Shown here piece by piece: positions 1 to 9,029 of a stretch of DNA of 64,000 nucleotides. The notes under the pieces were generated by a model, which was given only the letters and a program-made list of their open reading frames with translations, had not been told where the DNA came from and did no database searches. Source of the DNA: Phycisphaerales bacterium (GTDB taxonomy: Bacteria; Planctomycetota; Phycisphaerae; Tepidisphaerales; Tepidisphaeraceae). The stretch is taken from the NCBI GenBank assembly GCA_020847375.1, contig JADLCB010000015.1, positions 86,752-150,751 on the forward strand, read 5' to 3'. The position numbers were made by a program, and so were the translations under genes. Numbering within the stretch: the stretch's first letter is position 1; each line of letters starts with the position of its first letter.

Positions 1-1024
1 AATCAGCGCGCGTCAGGTCGCTGAGTTCAACCCGAATCGGGAAACGCCCCTGCAACTCGGGCATCAGATCGCTGGGTTTGCTCGTATGAAACGCGCCGGC
101 AGCAATGAACAGAATATGATCGGTTTTTACCGGCCCGTGCTTGGTGATGACCGTGCTGCCTTCAACAATGGGCAACAGGTCGCGCTGCACCCCCTGGCGA
201 CTGACATCGGCACCGTGTTTGGAATCAGCCGCCGTCACCTTGTCAATCTCATCCAGAAAAACGATTCCCCCCTGCTCAACCCGCTTGATCGCTTCATCGG
301 TAATTTTGTTGCGGTCGATCAGCTTGTCAGCCTCCTGCTGCAGCAACACCTTGCGCGCCTCAGCCACGGTCAACCGGCGCGTCTCCCGCCGTGTCGGCAG
401 CATCTTCTCGAACATGGTCTGAAACTCGATATCCATCTCCATCCCCGCCTGCCCCAGCACCCCCACCACATTGCCGCGCTCTTCCACGGCAATCTCGATC
501 GACCGATCCTCCAACTCGCCGGCGCGCAACTGCTCGAGCATTTTTTCGCGCGTACGCTTGCGCTTCTCCGCAGCCTCATCATCAATCGTGCCAATTGACT
601 GCATATCAGCCGATGGCAGCAGATAATCCAGCAGGCGCTGCTCGACCTGTTTCTCCGCAGGTTCCTTGACCTGTTCGATCATCTCGCCGCGCACCAGGCC
701 AATCGCCAGGTCAACCAGATCACGAATAATGCTTTCCACATCGCGGCCGTGATACCCCACCTCGGTGTACTTGGTGGCTTCGACCTTGATAAACGGCGCG
801 CCGGTCAGATTGGCCAGCCGCCGGGCAATTTCGGTCTTCCCCACACCGGTCGGACCACTCATGATGATGTTTTTCGGCCAGATATCCTGACGCATCTGCT
901 CGGGCAGTTGCTGACGACGCCAGCGATTGCGCACCGCAACCGCGACGGCGCGCTTGGCATCGCCCTGACCAATGATGTATTTATCCAGCTCCGCAACAAT
1001 TTGTCTCGGTGTCATGCTCTGCAT
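1..1024 (-). CDS. hslU: HslU, ATPase subunit of the HslUV protease (3' end cut by window edge)
   Basis: AAA+ unfoldase that feeds substrates to the HslV peptidase in the cytoplasm. About 341 codons are visible; the family is usually near 440 residues, so the C-terminal sensor region lies outside the window. The N-terminus reads [20 protein letters not shown], closely matching the E. coli form MSEMTPREIV, which is why I start at 1024 rather than the second ATG at 1015. Walker A (GPTGVGKT) and Walker B ([11 protein letters not shown]) are intact, and the I-domain lies between them. The last visible part ([20 protein letters not shown]) contains the conserved pore-2/arginine-finger stretch. hslV normally precedes hslU, but here the upstream gene is a VWA membrane protein, so hslV is either downstream or elsewhere. 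No strong ribosome binding site is seen. Confidence 0.95.
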   Translation of the reverse strand, partial: MQSMTPRQIVAELDKYIIGQGDAKRAVAVAVRNRWRRQQLPEQMRQDIWPKNIIMSGPTGVGKTEIARRLANLTGAPFIKVEATKYTEVGYHGRDVESIIRDLVDLAIGLVRGEMIEQVKEPAEKQVEQRLLDYLLPSADMQSIGTIDDEAAEKRKRTREKMLEQLRAGELEDRSIEIAVEERGNVVGVLGQAGMEMDIEFQTMFEKMLPTRRETRRLTVAEARKVLLQQEADKLIDRNKITDEAIKRVEQGGIVFLDEIDKVTAADSKHGADVSRQGVQRDLLPIVEGSTVITKHGPVKTDHILFIAAGAFHTSKPSDLMPELQGRFPIRVELSDLTRAD

Positions 1025-1160
1025 AAGAACGACGATTGTAGCGCCTTAGCTCCTGACAGTTAAGCCCTCAAACATGAATTCGCCCATGAATTAGCCCGTC
1101 GCGTCATAATTCCCCTCATTACACAATGGATGGTTGATGCCCCTGCAACGGCGAACGCCT

Positions 1161-3563
1161 TCACACCATTCTTATTTTTTTACGGATCACCCATTCCGCC
1201 ATGATCAAAACCGCGAACAGAATCATGACCAGCGGCGCGCTGCCAACCGGTTGCTCACTCTCCAAACCGATATTCAAAGCAGCACTGGGAATCAGCTGCG
1301 GCAATGTCCTGGCGGCGTCATTGAACTCAACCACCGCTCCGCCGCTGCGTCGGGCCAGCTCATTCAAAAAACTTCGATCCGCCTCCGATTGCTGCAACTC
1401 CAGCCGCGGCGCCAGTACCTGGATCGGCAGATTCATCGCCGTCGTCTGCGGCAGAACTTGATTCAGATGCGCGCGAAACCGCCCATTGCCATCGGCGATC
1501 CAACTCGCGCGATATTCATCCTGATTCTGTTGGCGCGCAAGCGTTTCGCGTCGAATCACCTGTCCGTGCTCGTCAACGATCTCCACCGGCAATTGTTGCG
1601 GTAATTGCTGACTCATGACCGGATCGAGCACACGCAACGTGAGTTGAATCTGCTGGCCCAGCTCGTACGTCGGCTGTGATGCACTGAACAGCAGCTTGCG
1701 CTGGCCCAGTTTTCGGCCTCGCGCCAGATAACGAAACTGCTGAATCCAGTACGTATTGAAAATCGACTCCCCCGTATAAAAACGCCAGCGCCACGAATCG
1801 TCGATCGCGCTGAAAAGCGTGCGCCCAGCTCCGTACCGCCCCAGCACCAATAACGGCGCCGGATGACCATCCGGGCCAATTTCACTTGGATGCCGGGCGT
1901 AGACTTCACCTGCTGCGGGTTTGACGCTGATCCCCTTTTGATACCAGAAAATCGGCTGCCACTGTTGATCCAAAAATTGCTGATTACGCTGGCGGTCGGC
2001 AAAAAATCGGAAGATCGAACTTTGCTGACCCTGAACAGTGACAACCGGCCGAAACCCGCTGGTAATTGGCTGACCGTTATCCGTCGAGGCTTGGTCGATC
2101 CGCACCGGCAGAATCGCAGCAAGCGCCGTATCGCGGTACTGCCCTGGCGCGTAATATGGCCCGGCCACCATCGCCAGCCCCCCGCCGCGATTGGCCACAA
2201 AATCGCGCATCAATTCCAACTGCTGGTCGCTGAAATAACGCGGATCAACATCACCGATCAGCACCACGTCATATTCCAGCATCTCCTGAATCGTTTCCGG
2301 AAACCGATTGATCGGTCGGTCTGACTCTTGCAGCGCTGCGGGATCCGCGCTCAAGAGCAGCGCTGAAATATTGACCGTCGGTTCGCGCATCATCTGTGTT
2401 CGCAAATACCGAAAATCCCATCGTGGATAACCATCCACCGCCAGTACATTGATCTGCCCCTCCAGCACGTCGATCCTGGCGCTGCGCGCATTATCTTCCG
2501 TATCAATCTCACCCGGCTGGGCTTGCGCCTGCACCGCCAGATTCAACTCCCCCGCCCGATCAGCACGAAACGGCAGCTCCACGTCCTGCCATTGTCCGTC
2601 ACCGGCTGCAAACATCTGCTGGACAGATTGACCATCAGCCCCTGTCAACGGTGCATCGGTTTGTTCGTCCATCAATCGCAGCGGCAGTAATTGTCCTGCG
2701 GGAAACCCGCTGGCCCGCACGTGCACGCGCAGATTCACCACATCCCCCTTGAATGCGCTCTCCTGCAGATTGATCGAACCAATTTCAATATTCCGCGGTG
2801 CCTGAGTCGATCCCACCGGTACGGCAAAAATCTTCGTCTGCCAATCATTCCGGTTGTCGGCATCATCATGGCGCGCTGCAGCGGGTATTTGACGGCCATC
2901 GCTCAATAACACCACGCCGGCCAGACTCTGCCCCTGCAAATCCTGCAAAACCGTCTTGATTGACGCCGTAATCTGCGTGCGGGTCGATTGGGCTGTAAGA
3001 TTTTTGATCTCCGGCCAATCACCCGCGCTTCCGTGGGTTTCATCCTGATCAGCCGCAACTGATCCTGTCTGTGCCAGCGGAAGGGCTTGGGATCCAAAAT
3101 GATACAGGCGCAGTTCATGATCGCGGCCCAGATTCGCCAACAGCGCCGACGCTGGATCGGTAAGCAGATATTTCACTGCATCGAGACGCGGCTGTTCCAC
3201 TCCTGCCACAGGCTGATCCGCCACCTGCATCGACTGGCTGTCGTCGATCATCACCGCCAGCACTGAAGGCTGTTCGCGGATCTGTTGCAGGTGGATCACC
3301 GGCTGATTCAGTGCAGCAATCAACAACAGGAAAAGCATCAGCCGTAAACCCGCTGCCGCCCAGCGCCATGATCTGGCGCCTCCCGCCTGGCGATACACAT
3401 AAACCACCAGCGCGATACTGGCTGCGATCAGCAACACGTTATACAACCCAGCGCCAATCCACTCCTGACCGGGAAACGACGGATGAAAGCGCAGCGAAAA
3501 TCGTCCTTCCCCAGCCAGAAAGCCTTTGTTCAATCCGAGGATGGTTTCCCATAAATGCTGCAT
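1161..3563 (-). CDS. Membrane-anchored VWA protein with glutamine-amidotransferase-like domain
   Basis: 800 residues. The sequence shows two N-terminal membrane segments (about residues 40-58 and 70-88), a von Willebrand A-like domain beginning with the metal-site motif DDSQS, a beta-rich middle region, then a class I amidotransferase-like fold (INVLAVDGYPRWDFRYLR, later VANRGGGLAMVAGP). A final membrane helix sits near the C-terminus and is followed by a basic tail. No catalytic cysteine is seen in the amidotransferase-like part, so it is probably non-enzymatic. It is the last member of the moxR-DUF58-batA-like row on this strand, 93 bp after the previous gene. Related gene sets are linked to envelope stress or metal insertion into protein partners; the exact role here is unknown. 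Confidence 0.8.
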   Translation of the reverse strand: MQHLWETILGLNKGFLAGEGRFSLRFHPSFPGQEWIGAGLYNVLLIAASIALVVYVYRQAGGARSWRWAAAGLRLMLFLLLIAALNQPVIHLQQIREQPSVLAVMIDDSQSMQVADQPVAGVEQPRLDAVKYLLTDPASALLANLGRDHELRLYHFGSQALPLAQTGSVAADQDETHGSAGDWPEIKNLTAQSTRTQITASIKTVLQDLQGQSLAGVVLLSDGRQIPAAARHDDADNRNDWQTKIFAVPVGSTQAPRNIEIGSINLQESAFKGDVVNLRVHVRASGFPAGQLLPLRLMDEQTDAPLTGADGQSVQQMFAAGDGQWQDVELPFRADRAGELNLAVQAQAQPGEIDTEDNARSARIDVLEGQINVLAVDGYPRWDFRYLRTQMMREPTVNISALLLSADPAALQESDRPINRFPETIQEMLEYDVVLIGDVDPRYFSDQQLELMRDFVANRGGGLAMVAGPYYAPGQYRDTALAAILPVRIDQASTDNGQPITSGFRPVVTVQGQQSSIFRFFADRQRNQQFLDQQWQPIFWYQKGISVKPAAGEVYARHPSEIGPDGHPAPLLVLGRYGAGRTLFSAIDDSWRWRFYTGESIFNTYWIQQFRYLARGRKLGQRKLLFSASQPTYELGQQIQLTLRVLDPVMSQQLPQQLPVEIVDEHGQVIRRETLARQQNQDEYRASWIADGNGRFRAHLNQVLPQTTAMNLPIQVLAPRLELQQSEADRSFLNELARRSGGAVVEFNDAARTLPQLIPSAALNIGLESEQPVGSAPLVMILFAVLIMAEWVIRKKIRMV

Positions 3564-3656
3564 AATTCCGACAATTCTGCGATCTTTCCCCTGCTTTGAC
3601 TTCCAATGCGGCGAATTTCGCCAGCAACCGTCACCTGCGATTGCAACCAGGGACTG

Positions 3657-5879
3657 CTACCGACGACCATAACCAAACCGCATCGCCAGATAACTTTCCA
3701 GTCCGGCGACCAGCAGCACAACCACCAGAATTACCCGGCCATAATCCCGCTGTTCCTGTTGAGCAAGCAAAGGTGACTCGATCGTGTCACCCAGTATCCG
3801 CATCTCGGCATCGCCCAGGGCGGATCGAATGGCGCTGGCGTCAAGGCTGCGCACATCCGCTTCATCCGGCGAAACATTCACGGCGATTGCACGTTTATTG
3901 GCGCCGGTATCGAGCTGATAAATCCCCGGCTGCCTGATCGGATCACTGATGAACGCGATTGCTGCATCATCGGCCGTTGCCGTCAGGGCGATTTGCCCTC
4001 CCGCGCCATCGAGCAACTGCGGCTCGGCGGTGACAGCGATTCGACGCGGAACCGTCAATTGCTGACCTGCCTCCAAGTTCATCCAGCCATCTTCACTTTT
4101 AATACTCCCCTTCAGCAGCTCGTGCATGAGTACCACATACGCTGGCTTGGCTGGCAACGTACTCCAGCGGGCATCGACGGAAGTAGCCAGAACAATAACC
4201 TGCCCCTGCCCCAACTGATGCGCTGTGATGGCTGGATCAACCACGTGCGTCATCTGATCATCCGACGCCTGCTTTGCGCGAAAATTCAACACCCGCTCGA
4301 CTGGGCTGTTCTCCGGCAAATCCAGTTTCAGATAACTGTAAATCTGCGCCGTCTCCAGACCGCTGGCGGGTTGATTGGCAAACACCTTCAGAAAATGCGA
4401 GGTAATGTGAGCAGCGTCGAAATCAAATCGGAATGCTGGCCGTCCGCCATCCGCGTTCATCTGTTGCACCAATTTCCCCGGCATCAACTGGCGCGGCCAC
4501 AGCACCTGATTATACGCCTGCATCTGCACCTGATCCCCCATGACAATCATCAGCGCCCCGCCGCTGCGCACATAACGCTGAAGTTGATCGGCAATCGTCG
4601 GTGGCAGTTGCGCCACATTGACCAGAACCACCGCGCGATAATCACTCAGCACCTGGTTGCCCAGTTGCAGATCGTTGATCAGTTCTGTCTGAAACTCGCT
4701 GATAGAACGCCGGCTGCCCTCACGATCAACTGGCGCTGGTGGCGCTAGCGCAAGTTGCAAAAATCCCGCCGAGCCATCCAATCTTTCCCCCGACTGATCG
4801 CCCTGGTTATACCCCTGGACAATCAGTGTCTTGAGCTGCGAATCGACCGACACCACGCAGCGCCGCGTGTCATCCAGCTTCAACGGATCAAGTGGATCGA
4901 TTGTCACTTCAACCATATGCACCCCGGGTTCGTGAATCAGAATTTTGCGCCATTGCGCCGACGCTGCTGAATCGTCGCCGTTGGACGCGGATGCCCCGAG
5001 AATCTGTCCGTCCAGTTTCCACTGCGCCGACGCCTGCTTTTCAGTCGCGAATCCTTTGATAACCGCCCAGAAATCACACTCCTGCCGCGTGGTTAAGACG
5101 TTTGTCGCTGGCTGTAATTCCAGCACCGCCTGATTCCACTGACCGGCAACAGAAACATTATGCAAGACCAACGAAAATTCACTGGCCAGCTTCTGCGCCA
5201 GTGCCGGCAGTTCACTGGCCTGACGGCCCATCAGTGCGCTGCGCGTTGCATCGGTGATCAGGTGAAGATCACGACGCGGCAAAGATGATTCATCAGCGAT
5301 CGTCTTCGCCAGCCGCAGCGCCCCGGCCAGGTCTGTGTTGCCATAACTTTGCCCAATACGATCAATGGCCAGTCGCGCCGCCTGTCGATCGTACGTCGGG
5401 ATTCTGATGATCGCCTGACTGGGCGCAGCCGCCGTGATAACAACCACCGCTTCCTGCCCGCTTAACTGATCGATCAACCGTCTGGCGATGAGTTTAGCCT
5501 GATCCAGATGCGTGCGCGCTGACGGGCGATTCGCCTCATACGCCATCGAATAACTATTGTCGATAATCAGCACCTGCAGGCCGGTGCGCTGACCGATACT
5601 GCCCGCCACACCGCCCCCGCAACCCAGCGGTCGTGCCAGCGCCAACCCCAGCAACCCCAGCACACAACAGCGCACAATCAGCAACAACCACTGCTCAAAT
5701 TTCAACCGTCGGCGGTTCTGGTGCATCGCCGCCAGCAGATAGTCCATCGCTGCCCACGGCATGACCGTAAAACGGCGCCGATTGAACCAGTGAATCACAA
5801 CCGGCAGCGCCATCAGCCCCGCGCCTGCCACCGCCAGCCAGGGGTTTATCAACGAAATGGCCAGAACATTCATCATCAT
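3657..5879 (-). CDS. BatA-domain VWA membrane protein
   Basis: About 740 residues. The N-terminus has the aerotolerance-regulator (BatA) signature: a first membrane helix, then LPVVIHWFNRRRF, then a second helix ending LLGLALARPLGC. A VWA domain follows with metal-site motif DNSYS. The middle and C-terminal parts resemble an amidotransferase-like fold (YRAVVLVNVAQLPPTIADQL and RSGGALMIVMGD). A last membrane helix precedes a short basic tail. The longest reading begins at a TTG (5888), but three consecutive ATG codons at 5879, 5876 and 5873 are more likely, so I use 5879. It lies 32 bp after the DUF58 gene, in the same direction, and is expected to work with the MoxR ATPase encoded upstream. 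Confidence 0.85.
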   Translation of the reverse strand: MMMNVLAISLINPWLAVAGAGLMALPVVIHWFNRRRFTVMPWAAMDYLLAAMHQNRRRLKFEQWLLLIVRCCVLGLLGLALARPLGCGGGVAGSIGQRTGLQVLIIDNSYSMAYEANRPSARTHLDQAKLIARRLIDQLSGQEAVVVITAAAPSQAIIRIPTYDRQAARLAIDRIGQSYGNTDLAGALRLAKTIADESSLPRRDLHLITDATRSALMGRQASELPALAQKLASEFSLVLHNVSVAGQWNQAVLELQPATNVLTTRQECDFWAVIKGFATEKQASAQWKLDGQILGASASNGDDSAASAQWRKILIHEPGVHMVEVTIDPLDPLKLDDTRRCVVSVDSQLKTLIVQGYNQGDQSGERLDGSAGFLQLALAPPAPVDREGSRRSISEFQTELINDLQLGNQVLSDYRAVVLVNVAQLPPTIADQLQRYVRSGGALMIVMGDQVQMQAYNQVLWPRQLMPGKLVQQMNADGGRPAFRFDFDAAHITSHFLKVFANQPASGLETAQIYSYLKLDLPENSPVERVLNFRAKQASDDQMTHVVDPAITAHQLGQGQVIVLATSVDARWSTLPAKPAYVVLMHELLKGSIKSEDGWMNLEAGQQLTVPRRIAVTAEPQLLDGAGGQIALTATADDAAIAFISDPIRQPGIYQLDTGANKRAIAVNVSPDEADVRSLDASAIRSALGDAEMRILGDTIESPLLAQQEQRDYGRVILVVVLLVAGLESYLAMRFGYGRR

Positions 5880-5911
5880 GACGATCAACCCACCACAATT
5901 ATCCGCACCGA

Positions 5912-6865
5912 TTATTTCACGCCGCTGGCCCGACGGGTCAGCAAATTGCGCAGGGGTATATCCAGACCCTGGCTGGTGTTGACCCGTTCACAATCAATGC
6001 CCAATCCGCGGCAGGTACGTTTCAACTGTTCGGTCGCCCGCGTCAGCTCCTGCAGATACCCCGCCCGCACGCTGCGCGGGTCTATCAGAAGCTCGCCCGT
6101 CTCTTCCAGACCTTGAAACATCTGAACATCTTCAAATGGAAATTCGATCTCCGCCGGATCCAGAACCTGCAGGGCAATAATCTCGTGCTTCTTGTAACTC
6201 AGAAAACTCAGCCCGCGGGCGATGCTGGTCAGATCATCAAAAAAATCCGACAGGATGACGATCAGACTGCGATGGCTGACCGTCTGCCCCAATTGCTCAA
6301 GAATACGCCCCATATCAGTCTTGCTACGTCGCGGCTGCATCTGCAATTCATGGACAACCGCTTTCCAATGCCCCGGCGAATTGCCCGGCCGACAATAGCG
6401 CCGAAGTTGATCGTCAAATATCGCCACCCCGGCAGCATCCTGCTGACTGATTGCCAGATAAGACAGCGCCGTCGCCACTGCGGTGGCGTGATCATACTTG
6501 CTCCAGCCCGGCCCAACCGATGTCTCCTGCACGCTGGCGATGCCGCCGCGACCAACCGTGCCAAAACCCATCGACTGGCTGGCATCGACAACGCAGATCA
6601 ACTGCAGATTCGTCTCCTGGAGATACTGCTTGAGATACACCTTGTCGGTCTTGCCATACACTTTCCAATCAACATGACGAATGTCATCACCAGCCACATA
6701 TTGACGATGCTGGGCAAATTCAACCGAAATCCCCTGATATGGCGAGCGGTGCATACCACTGACCAGACCCTCAACAATCAACCGCGCGCGCAGATCCAGC
6801 GAGGTGATTCGCGCCAGGGTCGCTGGATCGAGATAACGACGATAATCAACCGCATCAGTATCCAT
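5912..6865 (-). CDS. DUF58 domain protein with degenerate VWA fold
   Basis: 317 residues, no membrane segment. The DUF58 hallmark is clear: an N-terminal helical part (ARITSLDLRARLIVEGLVSG), then GDDIRHVDWKVYGKTDKVYLK, followed by a VWA-like core with the metal-site motif DASQS. Proteins of this family are nearly always encoded next to a MoxR ATPase, as here (43 bp gap), and are thought to be its cytoplasmic partner in a chaperone-like assembly. The following batA-like gene completes the usual trio. Function beyond this association is not established by the sequence. Confidence 0.9.
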   Translation of the reverse strand: MDTDAVDYRRYLDPATLARITSLDLRARLIVEGLVSGMHRSPYQGISVEFAQHRQYVAGDDIRHVDWKVYGKTDKVYLKQYLQETNLQLICVVDASQSMGFGTVGRGGIASVQETSVGPGWSKYDHATAVATALSYLAISQQDAAGVAIFDDQLRRYCRPGNSPGHWKAVVHELQMQPRRSKTDMGRILEQLGQTVSHRSLIVILSDFFDDLTSIARGLSFLSYKKHEIIALQVLDPAEIEFPFEDVQMFQGLEETGELLIDPRSVRAGYLQELTRATEQLKRTCRGLGIDCERVNTSQGLDIPLRNLLTRRASGVK

Positions 6866-6908
6866 TGCAGTTATTTTCCATCCCCGCCCGTCAGAGCCAG
6901 CCTCCCTG

Positions 6909-7997
6909 TTATTTTTTCAGATTCTCCTTGATAAACCGCGCCGCCATGCGGTCCTGCGCCGCGTCCTGCCGGTCGGGAATATGATCGATCAGTTGCTGGA
7001 TGATCCGCTGACTGGTGATTCCCTCAGCTTCAGCGTTGAAATTCGTGACAATGCGGTGGCGCAAAACCGGCGCTGCCACGCTGCGGATGTCTTCCGTGCT
7101 GACGTGATAGCGCCCCTTGAGCAGCGCCCGTGCCTTGCCGGCCAGAATCAAATACTGGCTGGCCCGCGGCCCCGCCCCCCACGCGATAAACTGCTTCACG
7201 AAGTCCGGCGCGCGATCCTCATTGACGCGCGTCAATCGCGTCAGTTGCAGCGCATAGCGGATCACATGATCCGCCACCGGAACTTTGCGAACCAGCTCCT
7301 GCAGATGCAGAATCGCCTGGGCACTGAGAACCTCATTGAGCTGCGCCTGGGTCGGCGCGGTTGTGCGCCGGACAATATCAAACTCCTCATCCTCGGTGGG
7401 ATAATCAACGTTGATGTTAAACATAAACCGATCGAGCTGGGCTTCAGGCAGCGGGTAGGTTCCCTCCTGTTCGATCGGGTTCTGGGTTGCCAGAACAAAA
7501 AACGGCTCAGGCAGTCGATGTTGCTCACCACCGGCGGTCACCTGATGTTCCTGCATCGCCTCCAATAGCGCTGCCTGCGTCTTGGGAGGCGTGCGGTTGA
7601 TCTCATCCGCCAGAACAACATTGGCAAAAATCGGTCCGCGCACAAACCGCAACTGCCGCTGACCGGTGGTTTTATCCTCCTGAATCACCTCCGTACCGGT
7701 AATGTCTGATGGCATGAGATCGGGGGTGAATTGAACCCGGCTGAAACTTAATCCCAGACAACGGCTCAGGGTCGAGATCAGCAGCGTCTTGGCCAGCCCC
7801 GGCACGCCCACCAGCAGCGCATGACCACGGCAAAACAGCGCGATCAACAATTCATCTATCACCGCATCCTGCCCAATGATCCGCTTATGCAACTCGGATT
7901 TTATTTTTTGATACCCTTGCTGCAACTGATCGGCCGCCGCCAGCTCATCCTCGGCCAAATCACCAGCACGGTTGTCCACGTCAGGATTGGTTGACAT
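6909..7997 (-). CDS. MoxR family AAA+ ATPase
   Basis: 362 residues from the chosen start. Walker A (GVPGLAKT, about residues 64-71), Walker B ([15 protein letters not shown]) and the sensor-1 asparagine motif ([20 protein letters not shown]) are all present; these are diagnostic of MoxR. The ORF opens upstream at 8078, but the ATG at 7997 gives [13 protein letters not shown], has a GGAG 10 bases upstream and matches the usual family length, so I prefer it. It is the first gene of the moxR-DUF58-batA-VWA row. MoxR ATPases act with VWA proteins as chaperones for maturation of protein complexes; the client here is unknown. Confidence 0.93.
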   Translation of the reverse strand: MSTNPDVDNRAGDLAEDELAAADQLQQGYQKIKSELHKRIIGQDAVIDELLIALFCRGHALLVGVPGLAKTLLISTLSRCLGLSFSRVQFTPDLMPSDITGTEVIQEDKTTGQRQLRFVRGPIFANVVLADEINRTPPKTQAALLEAMQEHQVTAGGEQHRLPEPFFVLATQNPIEQEGTYPLPEAQLDRFMFNINVDYPTEDEEFDIVRRTTAPTQAQLNEVLSAQAILHLQELVRKVPVADHVIRYALQLTRLTRVNEDRAPDFVKQFIAWGAGPRASQYLILAGKARALLKGRYHVSTEDIRSVAAPVLRHRIVTNFNAEAEGITSQRIIQQLIDHIPDRQDAAQDRMAARFIKENLKK

Positions 7998-8115
7998 ACG
8001 ATTTCGACTCCGGTTGGCGGCTATTTTCAAAGTAGTATAACGTCTTGCGCTGCCATCATGGTTGACTTGTGGCAGCAACTAAAACATACAATGCCCAGTC
8101 TGAAGGAATAAGATC

Positions 8116-8949
8116 ATGCCTGAACTGCCGGAAGTCCAGACGGTCGTAAACACCATCGCCGGGCAACTGATTGGTCGCCGGATCGCTGGTATTGCGCATC
8201 ACCGTCAGACAATCATTCATCCACGCAACTTCAATCTTGCCGGCCATCTGGTCGGGGCACGCATCCAAAGCGTCCACCGCCGCGCCAAGCGCATCATATT
8301 CGAGCTGAATGATAATCGATATTTTTATATTCATCTGGGAATGACCGGACATTTATCGGTGCAAAACAGCGACGCTCCCGTTCTGAAACATACCCATCTG
8401 ATGATTGATCTGGCGCCGAAATCGCGACGACGTTCCGAAAAGCCCGCCCAGCTGCGCTTTTGTGATCCGCGCCGGTTTGGCGGATTGTTCTGGCTGGGGG
8501 GTCAGCCGGATACCGGCGATCTTGGCCCGGAACCGCTGACCATGACTGCCCGGCAACTGGCCAAACGCCTGCATCAAACCGCTCGTCCGATCAAAAATGC
8601 CCTCATGGATCAAAAACTCATCGCCGGGCTGGGCAATATCTACGTCGATGAGTCCCTGTTTGCCTCCCATATACACCCCCGTGATTGCGCCAATAGGCTC
8701 AGCCTCGCGCAGATCACCGAACTTTTAAGCTGTATCAAACGTATTCTGCGCAGCGCCATCCGTCATCGCGGCAGCAGCGTGCGCGATTATCGTGATGGCC
8801 ATGGCCGAGCAGGTGAATATCAGAATCTACACCGTGTTTACGGCCGAACCGGCGCCGCTTGTATCAAATGTTCCACCCCCATCCAGCGTATGATCCTGGG
8901 CGGTCGATCAACGCATTTCTGCCCACAATGCCAAAAATTACGCCAATAA
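8116..8949 (+). CDS. mutM: Formamidopyrimidine-DNA glycosylase (Fpg/MutM)
   Basis: Base-excision repair enzyme that removes 8-oxoguanine and other oxidised purines, with AP-lyase activity. 277 residues, normal length. The catalytic N-terminus MPELPE is intact (Pro2 nucleophile, Glu3), as is the conserved lysine at 58 in RRAKRIIFEL. The helix-two-turn-helix region includes QKLIAGLGNIYVDESLF. A C-terminal zinc finger is formed by Cys249, Cys252, Cys269 and Cys272. An AGGA ribosome binding site lies 8 bases before the ATG. It is divergent from moxR, with about 118 bp between starts. Confidence 0.97.
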   Translation: MPELPEVQTVVNTIAGQLIGRRIAGIAHHRQTIIHPRNFNLAGHLVGARIQSVHRRAKRIIFELNDNRYFYIHLGMTGHLSVQNSDAPVLKHTHLMIDLAPKSRRRSEKPAQLRFCDPRRFGGLFWLGGQPDTGDLGPEPLTMTARQLAKRLHQTARPIKNALMDQKLIAGLGNIYVDESLFASHIHPRDCANRLSLAQITELLSCIKRILRSAIRHRGSSVRDYRDGHGRAGEYQNLHRVYGRTGAACIKCSTPIQRMILGGRSTHFCPQCQKLRQ

Positions 8950-9029
8950 TTTTTTAATCGCCCGGTTGCGCCTGTTTCAGCCTGTCTTGCTCGCTGGCAA
9001 TATGGCTGCGCGACTTTCGCAACGGCTGT

